A program made the translations under genes and the position numbers. Positions 45,297 through 57,200 of a DNA stretch of 64,000 nt are shown in pieces. Numbering within the stretch: the first letter of the stretch is position 1; each line of letters starts with the position of its first letter. Source of the DNA: Patiria pectinifera (Eukaryota; Echinodermata; Asteroidea; Valvatida; Asterinidae). The stretch spans positions 7,440,001-7,504,000 of the forward strand of contig CM057141.1 in the NCBI GenBank assembly GCA_029964075.1, read 5' to 3'. The notes beneath the pieces were generated by a model, which was not told where the DNA came from, ran no database searches, and saw nothing but the letters and a program-made list of their open reading frames with translations.

Positions 45297-48200
45297 CAAT
45301 CCTATCGGAAACGGCATGGTAACTTCCGTATCCTAGCCGGGTTACGCCTCGGAAGCGCTGTGCCGTTGTTCTGGTCACTATCCTCCATCACTGGTGGTTC
45401 AGGGGCCAAGTTGTTGGAAGCTTCGGAGCTTCCTTCTAAGTTTCCACCCCAATGGAATCCTGAACTGGAGTCACCTCTGGTTTATCTCGATTATTAGCCT
45501 CATGCAACGGTACTGCCTGGTCATCATGGGTCACGCCTTCATTTGCTACCTCCTTCCTTGGGCGGTGCTCCCAAGGTTGTAGTTGTGGACCCTGGTATGG
45601 TTTCAGTCGATCAAAGTGCACTACTTGCATCTTTCCCCTAGGCTTCTTCTGGATCCTGTAAGGAACGTCCGACAATTTCGTTAGTATCAGATATGGGCCT
45701 TCCCAACGAGATGTTAGCTTGGGGGAAACTCCCTTCTTCTTAGCATGGACGTACAACCATGCAAATTGGCCTTCCTCGAGACCAGTTCCTGCTGTTCTCT
45801 TATCGTATGTCTTCTTCTGCTGTCTCGCACTGGTCCCAAGCTTCTGCCTCGCCCGGTCGTGGGCAGTCCGCACAGTCCGTATTGGGACCCCTGCCCTCCA
45901 CTGCAATCGTTTGCGTGGTAAGGTCAACTGGCAGCCTGACTTCTCTTCCAAGCATGAGCATATTAGGAGTCTCTCCTGTTGACTCCTGGGGAACAGACCG
46001 GTACGCACATATAGCAAACGCCAACTGTTTATCCTAATCCTGTTGGTGCTTGGTAGGGTCTATCATCATTGAAACAGTGTTGAAAATCGCTCCCCAAGCC
46101 CGTCAGATTTCGGGTTGTAGGCCACCGTTCGGATTTTCTCAATTCCAAGGATCTTGCACGTCTCTGCAAATACTTCTGATTCAAAATTCCTTCCTTGGTC
46201 TGAGTGTAGTTCGCGCGGAACTCCGAATCTGCACACAAAGTTCTCCACGAAGGCCTTTGCCACTGTCTCCGCAGTGCTGTCCGGAAGGGCCTATGACTCC
46301 ATCCATTTTGTGAAGTATTCCCCTATTACGAGGATCCACTTGTTTCCGCTTTCACTCTCCGGTAATGGTACAACGAGGTCCAAAGCAACCCTGTCCATGG
46401 GCATGTCCACCTGGTGTTGTTGAAGAGGTGCCCGCCTTTTCCTGGGCGGGGATTTCCGCTGGGCGCACCTCAAGCATCTTCGGCAAAATGACCTTACGTC
46501 CGCCGCCATCCCAGCCCAATAATATCTGGTCCTCACTTTCGCCAGTGTACGCTCCACCCCAAAGTGTCCACTGGTCACACCTGCGTGTAGCTCCTCCAGG
46601 ACAACCTCCCTGTATTCTCGTGGCAAGATCACCTTCCACTCAATATCTCGCCCATCATGCGACTCCCAACGTCGGCACAGCACTGAGTCCCTTATTTCCA
46701 ACCGTTCCCATTGCCCCCAGTATATCTTGCCCACTATGCCTCGTGCTTGAGCATAGCTCCAGTCCGGACGTTCTTCTGATCCTGTCTTGCAGTTAACAAT
46801 CCCGCAAAGTGTGAGGTCCCGGAGCTGGGCCTCGGCAATATCCTGCAATGTTATAGTTGGTTCCAGTTTGCAACAACCTGGTCATCATTTTCTCCTTTTG
46901 TACTGTACTGTTTTCACCTGACAGAACGTCAGTTACTTCAGCTTTGGCTCCAATCTCTGTCTTAACATCATCCGCCAGGCCACACTGACTACAAGGCTTC
47001 CGCGACAAACTGTCCGCATTGCCATGTTTCTTGCCTGGGCGGTGAATGATCTCGTAGTTGTACTCTCCCATCACTTGTAGCCAGCGTGCTACCTGTCCTT
47101 CTGGGTCTTTGAAGTTGACCAGCCATCGTAATGCGGCATGATCAGTACGGATGGTAATCTGTCCCATACAAGTACTGTTTAAAGTGCTTGAGGTAGAAGA
47201 CGACTGCCAAAAGCTCTCGGCGAGTCACACAGTAGTTTCTTTCAGGACGGGAAAGAGTCCTACTCGCATAAGCCATTACCCGTTCTTCTCCTTCTTGCAT
47301 CTGCGACAGGACTGCTCCGATGCTTTCCCAGCTGGCGTCTGTGTCCAGTACAAAGTCACCTGTTGAGTCCGGGTATGCCAAGATGGGCGCCTCCTGTAAG
47401 TGATTCTTCAGAGTCACGAATGCCACCTCACAGCTATCATCCCAAAGGAATTCCCTTGTCTTCTCTGTGAGCCGGTGGAGTGGGCGAGCCACATCTGCAA
47501 ATCCCTTAATAAATCTGCGATAGTAGGAGGCCAGTCCTAAGAAACTTCGCACTCCTTTCACATCTGTCGGGGTAGGCCATGATTTAATAGCCACACTTTT
47601 GTCCGGGTCAGTGGAAACTCCGGCTGGTGAAACCACATGTCCAAGATATTTCACGGTCTCCTTGAAGAGAAAGCACTTTTTTGGCTTTAACTTCATTCCA
47701 GCCAATCTAAATCTCTGCAGCACCTCGCGTAGGCGCTGTATCTCCTCCATGACGCTTGTCCCGTACACGATAACGTCATCGAGGTATACGAGTAAAGTCT
47801 ACCATTGTAGCCCGGATACGACCCTTTCCATCAGCCTTTCGAAGGTGGCAGGGGCATTGCACAAGCCGAAGGGCATGACCCTCCAGCTGTACAAGCCCCC
47901 GCGCACCACGAAGGCTGACTTTTGCTTCGCATCCTCATCGAGCTCGATCTGTGTACAAGTCCCCGCGCACCACGAAGGCTGACTTTTGCTTCGCATCCTC
48001 ATCGAGCTCGATCTGCCAGTAGCCAGATGCGAGGTCTAAGGTGGAAAACCACCTCGCACTTGACAGTGCATCCAGGGTGTCGTCGATGCGAGGAACTGGG
48101 TATGCATCCTTGATAGTTGTCTCGTTAAGCCCGCGATAGTCTACACAGAAGCGTTGGCTCCCATCTTTCTTCCTTACTAGCACCACATTTGAGGCCCAGG

Positions 48201-51200
48201 GGCTGTCTGATGGCGTAATCAGTCCCCTTTTCAACAAGTCCTGCGCCTGTCGGTCAATCTCCTGTTGCTTGCACAATGGCTGCCGGCGGGGCCTCTGCCT
48301 GACAGGTCGTGTTTCTCCCGTGTCGATATGGTGCTTCACCCAATCATTTTCCCAATGTCATGACCGCCCTCCGAAAATACATCCGCGAAATCAGTGAGCA
48401 GTCGAGCCACTGCGTAGTGATAACAGGGATCCAGATTTTCCACACTGCGTTTCCAGAGATCCTCAAGGTGGCCGGGGACATGTACATCCTTGTTTTCATC
48501 TCCGGGTTCAACTGCATATGCCTGCAGCACATCTCTCTCTACCACCGGTGTGAGGCGTCCGGCTGTCGTGCCCGACCGATCCATGCACTCTCGGCTGCCC
48601 GAATTAAGCAACCGCAAGGCATGTACTCCCTCCTTAGGATCTACCAACGTTCTTGCAAGAATCAAGCCTTTTTGCGCCAACTCACCACCTCCTTCAATCG
48701 GTTCTATAATCCCCAGGTCACCTGATTCGAAATCACGGGTCACTCTTCCTTGAACAAGAGCTTCATATCCGGGCGGATCCCCATCTAGTTGTGCACCGTA
48801 TGTGTTCTCCGTGAAGCAAAAGTTCACACTTGTTGAAATCCAGTGTCCCTCCAGTTGGGAGCAGAAAGTCCATCCCGAGTATGCCTTTGGTTTTCACTTT
48901 GGCAATGACTGCCCGTACTGGGCACGCTGTCCTTCCAATATGCAAGTCCATGTTTGCCACACCTACTGTTTCCATGACACTACCATCTGCCTGCACGACT
49001 CGGATGCCATTCTGCTCCAACGGTGGGCGTCTCTCTATCGGTATCTGATAGTAAACCTCCTCCGAGATTATTGTGTCCGTCGTCCTGGTATCCACCAGGA
49101 ACGGGATAGTGACTGACCGAAACTCTCCTTGTACGTAAAGTCCCTGCTTTGGAACAACCAATGGTGCAAATATTTCTCTTTTGTCGTCAGGGTTGAGATG
49201 AGTTTTGTCCCGTTGAATTTCTGAGCCCATTGTCGGTTGACCCTTCTGTTCGCTCAGCCTTCTCTTGGGTCGCAGAGTCGGCTGGCGGCCGTTTCCCGAG
49301 CGCCTCCGTGCAGGGGTAGTTGGGTTTGTGCAATCCTTTGCAAAATGTCCCTTTCCTTGGCACCCGTAACACCTGTCATCCGGGTTGGCTATCCTACGTT
49401 GTCTCGGGTGGTATACGCGTGTGTCTCTTCTCTTTTCAGGCTGAGGTGACTTTCCCTTAGTTGCCTGCTCGTCTCTCACATTCTTGTAGTATTGCTTCAG
49501 ATGGTCGACCACATCAGCTATGATGGTGTCCCAGTACTCCTCCTCATCTCGCCCCATGCGCCATTTCTTGTCCTTTTTTCCACATCGTTGTTTCTCAATC
49601 CGTTCAAAATTCTCCGTCGCCAGCGCCGCACGAACGGCGTCATTCAGAGAAGACGGCCTTGACCGGAAAACTCCCTCCCGAATGCTCTGGCTGGCGATTG
49701 CGTCTGAAAAATGCCCACGAGCCAATCTATCCCTACTGTCTTCCGTTAACTCCGGATATGATAGGGCAGCCAACTCTCGGACTGCTTCTCCAAGTTCCTG
49801 TAGTCTCCTTTGGGCCTTGGCGACGGTTTCTCAGTTCCATAAGGAAGTTCTCAGTCATCTTCCCCGGCCCAAAACGTGTATCGAGTATAGTCCAATTAGT
49901 TCAGTATACTTGTATCGCCGGGCTTGTCCTTCCCCTTGGCGATTAGTCAAAATTTTCACAGCGGATCCTTGCAAACTTGCGGCCAGGAACGCTGCAGCTT
50001 CCTCATCATTCCAGCCATTTACTCGCCTATATTAGGTCGTTTGGCTTCTCCTCCAAATCGGTCCTGCCACTGTTGTGCCGATTGAATCCGCTCCTCTCTC
50101 TTCAATGGCCATGGGGTGCTAGGAGAGGTTGGCCTGCCCTCCATCACATCACCGTGTTTGTCGTTTGTGGGTTGGCGGCTCCACTCTCTGGAGAGCCCTC
50201 CGTTGGAGGCGTCATTGCTCCTCCACGATCAGTAGTCGGATGTGTCTGTGCCGTCGACTGTGGTTTTGGCAAGTATGTTGTATTCTTCATCAGCGTTCTC
50301 ATCGGTGTAGATGTGTTCCGGCCTGTCTCCGTACCGGTTCGCTGCATCTGTTTTACGCAACCAAACATGGAACCATAACCAGAGGTCTCCATGTCACGTG
50401 TTAAGTCATACTTAAATTCGATTTCCTTGTCATCCCTCTCGGGCCTTTTGTGTATCCACCCACGTTGGTGGTGTTCCTCTTACGGAGACCCCGGGGATTG
50501 AGACAGAAATTGCCCCAACCGGGCTCGGCACGTTCCTTTTCTCTCATCGAGTTTGCCAACTGATCCTCTTTCAGTTGGACTTCCATACGCAGTAGGTCAA
50601 TTTCCTCCTGCAATATCGGCACAGGACGCTCGCCTGTGAGGGTACCTGTGCTTTCTCTCTGTTTACTGCTCATTTCGTCCGAGCACTTGGCATTGGCCAT
50701 TCAGTGTCAGCGTCCTGAGAATTATCCCTCCAAGTCCAATCAAGATTATGCTATCAAGATAAGTTATCAGTCTGTTTACACGCACGCTCGTAAAGAGGTC
50801 AGTGCACACACAAATGTTCCAAGCGTCCAGTAATAAGCTGAGCATACAAATCCCACAGCTGCCACCATTTGTGGCGGATTTTACTATTGCCAGGTTGGTT
50901 GTCCTCGGCGAACACTCGCGGGTAAGGCGAGTAACCCTAACAGCGCCGAGGTGTAGGTCCGTTCGGTTGGAAATATACCACCACGTATACTCAGTCTGCT
51001 CACTAGATCGCCCACTTCTAGACAGACAATACAGACTGACAAACATGTAAAAATGACTGTGACGCAATGACAAAAGGAATAAGGTTTCACTGATTTATTT
51101 AATTAGATCAATTATTATGATTAAAGTGATTTACTTGAATAAGCCCTAAATAGCGCCTCTAGTGAGTGTATAGCGCCTCCCGCCACTAGTTTGCACTTAT

Positions 51201-54200
51201 TCACCACGCAAGTGCCGCATTTATGAACTTCTATATGTCGCGCACAGTTGTTCCCTCGGCAACGCCTTTCGTCTCCTCGGGCCTCAAAAGGGTAGGCTCC
51301 TCGTGAGCCTGGTTTATATGGAGCGTGTAACTCCTCGATGAGTCCTAACGCCTCCACCGCTACCTACAGCAGCCCTGCGCCTCAGTGCTCGGACCGATGC
51401 CTCAGTAGATGTACGCTCGCTAGCGTACGTCGTCCCTCGAGGCGTCCGGCCAACAGTCGCGCCTCTACTGCAGTACGCCCTTTCGCCTCCTTGGATTGAC
51501 GCTCCGGTAGGCTTGGTTGGTCCTTGCAGCACGAGCAGCGTTCACCAACTGACTAGCCCGCTGGCGGCGACAAACTAATCGCGCGTCTATCGCTTTCTAT
51601 GGCGCGCTAACATTCAACGAACAAACATTGCAAAATCAATTGAATAGAATTGTGTGCGCTCTGAACTAGCATTTAGTTAGACTTACTTTATTTTATAGAT
51701 ACGGTGCCACCACAACTATTTGGCTGTTCTGCTGTGGATGTAGCAGGAATATTTGTGGGCACCACAGCACAGACTTCAACTTGTGCCTGGACCACACCCA
51801 GTGGCTTCAATCTTCAGCCCGGAGGAAGTTATACCACCCCATTTGAGACAAAAAACATCTATGGTCAGTCGTCGGGGTCCACGCCATTCAATTATGGCTT
51901 CACTACCGTCGGTTATCGGTTTGTTGACAATCCCCCTACAAGTCCTCCGCAAAACAACGCATACTGCACCTTCTTTGTGAGGATTGGAGGTAAGTATAAG
52001 ATGCAATATTGGAAATGATTGTTAACCTTCGTTCATAGTATATCAGTAGCAGTAAAAAACAAAAAACAAAAAACAAAACATTTTTGTTGGCTGTCTTGGC
52101 TGCAACATTTTGAATCCTTTGCCCTTGGCAAGAAACTGCCACTTATGCATTTATGTAGAACATAATGGTGTCATTGTGCAGGCCTCCAAAAGTATATCGA
52201 CATCTTCTACTCCGGTTCATCCACTGTAGTGGAGCTGCTTAGGTCCATTTTTGGCCCAAATCGTGCACTTTGCGGTAAAAGCATGAAATTTGGCAAATGG
52301 GGTCAAAATGGGCTAGAATTCATTTTAAGATCGGGACCCATCGTGGATCTTGCCCATTTTGGGGGCGGAGCTTGATTTTTTTTTAAAGGGGGTGCAAACA
52401 ATACAAACTCATTAAAACTGTATTTAACATCAAATTTCCTTGTTTTTCTATGGTTTGAAATAAACTTAAACATAAAATATAACATTCTGGCCTTCGAACA
52501 CCAGTTAATTTCCACCCATTTTGTGGGCGTGGCCTAAATGTACAAAAGAGGCGGTATATATTAGCAGTTTGGTTCTAATATGGAAAACATTATTCGGTTT
52601 GGTAGTAAAATCCTGAAAATTGGCAGGTCCAGTTAAAATGGGCTGAAAATAATTTTAAGAGGTGAACACATCTTGGATCTTGCACAATTTTGGGGGGCGG
52701 AGCTTGATTTTTCAAAAAGGGGATTGCAAAAAATAAAAAACTCAGAAAAACTGTATTTAACATCCATTTCCTTTGTTCTTCATGCTTGAAATAAACTTAG
52801 ACGTGAGAAATAACTTTATGAGAAATAACACGTTAAAATTGTGCAGCAGCAGGATTCCAGTCGAACCAGTGAGTTGGTGGTTTGAGACATCATCTTACAT
52901 TGAAAGACATCATCTTACATTGCCGACGCGCATGGCTATGGCGACGCGCGCGCATACCAGAAACCAGAGCCTTTTTTGGCCTAATAATCGTTTACTTCGT
53001 TTCGTATGAATAAAAAGGAGTAAATGCTTCAGATTTCAAATATGCACTTGTCATTTACAAGGCTGGGTTGGGGCAACCTTGAAATTATAAAGCAAAATAA
53101 TTCTGCGCATAAACTACTGCATTTATTAAAGTTCATAAAGTACAAATGATACCATATTTTTGTATGAATAAAGCATGGCATTTGCTTTTTTTTTACCACT
53201 TTCGAAGCATTTACTCGCATCTGTATGAATGAAAATTAAGCAAACACTTTTACTAAAAACCGTTTGCTAAATTCTGAAAATAATTACTTTTTACCTTTAA
53301 GCTTTTGCTACACTATAAGCGTTTACTTCGTTTCTTATGAATAAAAAGGAGTAAATGCTTCAGATTTCAAATATTTACTTGTCATATTTCAAGGTTGGGT
53401 TGGGGCTACCTTAAAAATATAAAAGCACATAATTCTGCGCAAAAATTACTGCATTTATTAATGTTAATCGCGCAAAAAGTACAAATAATACCATACGGTA
53501 GTTCGTATGAATAAAAACTGGCATTTGCATTACTCCCATCTGTATGAATAAAAATTAAGCAAAGGCTTTTACTGAAAACCATTTGCTCTTGAGTAAATGG
53601 CCTGCAAAATGTAAGCTTTACACGTTTATAGGTTTGCAGAAAATAAAACTATCGAAACCGAAACGGAAAGCGGCACTGGGGAGGGTCACGTGCTGGAGAA
53701 ACGGAAAGCGGCACTGGGGAGGGTCACGTGCTGGAGGACAGATACAAAAAAGCGCACCAAACGTGACAAACGTAATGCCGTTTACGCGCACAATGCGCTG
53801 TGCATCGGCACCCATGGTCTACATGTCGATTGGGTTTTCAGTCCCTACCTGATTCCGTGGGTTTTCCCCAGACTATTCTTCTGGGGTTTTCCTCCCACCT
53901 CTAAAACTGTAAATTTTTGCTGGTAAAAACACAACTTTTCGATCGGTTAACTATGTTTACCATACACTGTAAAGATAAGTTTAAACGGTTGCAAGAGTAA
54001 TTGTTGCCATTTAGGGGTTGAGCTACATTTTAAGGTAGGCGATTATAAAAAAAAATCATATCTAAAATTGGTATGATTGTCTACAAGTAACCTACACAGG
54101 GTGAGTCCAAAAAAAAGGAAACCCAAATGGCAGGACACATTTTTTTAATGAAGTTCTGCATGAAGCACTATCAAAATCAAGATATGAAAGCCCAATTTAT

Positions 54201-57200
54201 AAGCTTTGTTTTAGTACAAGAGTCATTCAAATCACGTATGTACTTTTCAAGTTACAGAATTTTAAACACAAACACCGTCTTAAAAGTTCTGTCAGCAAAA
54301 CGAAAACACTTCACATATAGGGGGATGCGCTGGAGTTGTTTTCGTTTTGCTGAAAGAACACGCACCATTTTTTGTGATACGTGGACATAACTTTAAAACA
54401 GTGGTTGTGTTTAAAATTCCGTAACTTGAAAAGTACATATGAGTGATTTGAATGATTCTTGTACTAAAAGAATGCTTATGAATCGGCTTTCATATCCTAG
54501 ATTTTGAAAGTACTACATGCAAAACGTTATTACAAAATAACATTTTGCACATAATGTAAAAAATGAAGACCCTCGATAATTCTATCATATCCCGAAAATC
54601 ATATTGATTTTATATTGATTTTTTTTATATTGATTTTTAAAGATCAAATCTATTAATCTCTAACGAGACGTCACGTAACCCATTATGACGTCATCATGAC
54701 GTCACTTCAATTTTCATCTATAACACATCCCGGTCTAGGTACAAACCAACTTTCAACCCAATCGGACCAGTTGTTCTGTAGATATTGGCCTTCAAAATAT
54801 GCAATTTTAATATGGCGTCACATGTCACTTGACGTCATATTAAAAATTGAAAAGATGAAATAAAAAAAAAACACCATGTCTGTTTGCAAACAGAACACAG
54901 GGCTTTTCGCATTTTACAAATGTTTATGTTTCGTTGGTCCTTTTGCAGTCACTTGTCATAGTGCTTCATGCAGTTAAAGGTTGTTCAAATGCTTAGAATA
55001 ATTCCTAAAATATAATTTTATCACATGACGTCACATGCCCTGCAATGACGTCATGTTTAAAACCCTTCTCAATACACATTTTGTCATTGTGGTCTTGGTT
55101 TGAACCAAGTTTAATGTCAATCCGATGAAAGAAAGTGTGCAATTTTGGAAGCAGAATAAAATCATAAATATTTAAAAAAATCATTAAAAAAATCAAATGA
55201 TGACGTCATCGTGACGTCATTTCGGACTTTGCATACTAGTATCATTATCTACCTACCCAAGTTTTTCAAAAATGTTGTGCAAATACCTATTACCTAACAA
55301 ACCAAATACAAAAAAGAATTTTTAACTTTGCATGTTGCGTTCGTGAGATATGGCTAAACGGTCCAAAAATTCAAATATTCATATAAAATCTCAGGATGGC
55401 GTCATCATGACGTCACTTCATTTTTTTACCTATAATACATCCCAGTCTGGCCACATACCAAGTTTCAACCCAATCGGACTTACAGTTCTGTAGATAAAGG
55501 ACTTCAGAAATATGACAAGTAAATATTTGAAATCTGAAGCATTTACTTCTTTTATATTCTTACTAGTAAACGCTTATAGTGTAGCAAACCCCGAAAAAAA
55601 AACGTATAGAGAAGACAATGAGAAGAAAGATGTTTTCCCTCGTTTGAATCAAGCTGCTCTAATGTACCGCCTCTTTACATATTTAGGCCACGCCCGCAAA
55701 AGGGTGAAAATAACACGTGTTAGAATGTTAGAATTTACATCCACTTTGTTTCAAAGCATGAGAAACAAAATGGATGTAAAATACAGTTTTCTGAGTTTTC
55801 TATTTTTGCACTCCCCTTTTTGAAAAATCAAGCTCCGCCCCCCAAATGGGCAAGATCCAAGATGCGTTCACCTCTAAAAATTATGTTCAGCCCATTTCAA
55901 TTGGACATGCCAATTTTCAGAATTTTACCACCAAACTGAATGATGTTTTCCATATTAGAACCAAACTGCTAAGATATACCCCCTCTTTTACCATTTAGAC
56001 CACGCCCACACAATGGGTGGAAAATAACAGGTGTTAGAATGCTAGAATGTATTATTTCATGTTTAAGTTTATTTCAAAGCGTAAAAAACCAAGGAAATTT
56101 GATGTTAAATACAGTTTTCATGAGTTTGTATTGTTTGCACCCCCTTTTTTGAAAAATCAAGCTCCGCCCCCAAAATGGGCAAGATCCAGGATGGGTCCCG
56201 ATCTTAAAATAATTTTTAGCCCATTTTGACCCCACATGCCAAATTTCATGCTTTTACCACAGAGTGCACGATTTTTCGCTTAGCAGCTCCACTACTGGCA
56301 GGTTTCATTTTATAAAACATTTATTTTTAATAATTTCAAAGAAATTAACTGGGGTTGGATTTCAATAAGGAACATAATGTATACCTGTGCCGATATACGT
56401 CTGCAACTTCTATTTATAGTTCGATCCCCATGCAGAGGGTTTCCTTTTTATTTCTAAAGTTTAATGATTTCAAAGAAATTGACTGGAGTGGGCTTTGAAC
56501 ATACGACCTTCGGAACACCGAACCGGCGCTCTACCAACTGAGCAAATCCAGCCCTTTGTTGGCAGCTCCCCATTTTGTCAATGCCCTCGTCCAAAGGGTG
56601 CTATAGGCCTTTCTGAGGCAACTGTTTCCATTAAACAAGGGCAACGACGCAAGTTAATTTGAAGTCTTTGGTATTCACAAATATCCTTACTACATATTTT
56701 CCATAACAGCATATACCACTATACTATGGATCTATTTCAAACTGGGAGTAATAGATATGTGTTCATTAGTCACATTTAGGACCCATACGAAGCTTATTAT
56801 TGTATTTCCCGATCGCTACTGCCTATAGCGGGGTCACGTGGTTACTGATTCTATACCTACCCTGGGATGTCGGCTTATTTCATACTGACTGATTAAAAAC
56901 TCTTGGTATTCGTTAAGTTCAGTTACTTTTACACTAATATGTCAACACATATATATTTTTGTATTAAAACCTGTTTCCTTTGACCAAACCTGTCAAGTTT
57001 ATTTTTTTTTCTTTCAAATCTTACATAAGGCCAAAAAAAAAGAAGATTCCGGTTTCTGGTATGCACGCGCGTCGCCGTAGCCATGTGCGTCGGCAAAATG
57101 AAAACGTTTTTTTTTCAATGAAAGATGATGTCTCAAAACCGCCAAACTCACTGGTTTGACTGGAATCCTGCTGCTGCACAATTTTAACGTGTTTTTAGAT

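Larger units (their letters stand above)
38877..51612 (-). mobile_element. Ty3/gypsy-type LTR retrotransposon, degraded, with nested insertions
   Basis: Direct LTRs at 38877-~39690 and 50870-51612; read on the minus strand each runs from TGTTAGCGCG (right copy) to ATCCGCCACA. Internal minus-strand order: gag (50700-49200), zinc knuckle and protease, reverse transcriptase, RNase H, integrase (46850-45440), then a C2H2 ORF (44416-45219). RT before integrase places it in Ty3/gypsy (Metaviridae). Gag-pol carries many stops and frameshifts. A 4.05 kb DNA transposon (39720-43766) sits between the third ORF and the 3' LTR. No clear target duplication was found at the outer ends. It lies in intron 1 of the HYR gene. 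Confidence 0.85.
52222..56299. mobile_element. Giant foldback element, arms ~600 bp
   Basis: Left edge GTAGTGGAGCTGCT, right edge AGCAGCTCCACTAC. Both arms carry, in inverted order, GGGCGGAGCTTGATTTTT, GATCTTGCCCATTTTG and AAATACAGTTTT-type blocks, twice each, so each arm is itself a ~330 bp doublet. The interior has smaller foldbacks (54095-54540), a truncated MITE, a SINE fragment and TGACGTCA-rich repeats. No transposase. Lies in HYR intron 2. Confidence 0.65.

Noticed and set aside
46365-46796. 143-codon plus-strand open frame
   Set aside because: Antisense to the integrase pieces of the LTR element; shares no known domain.
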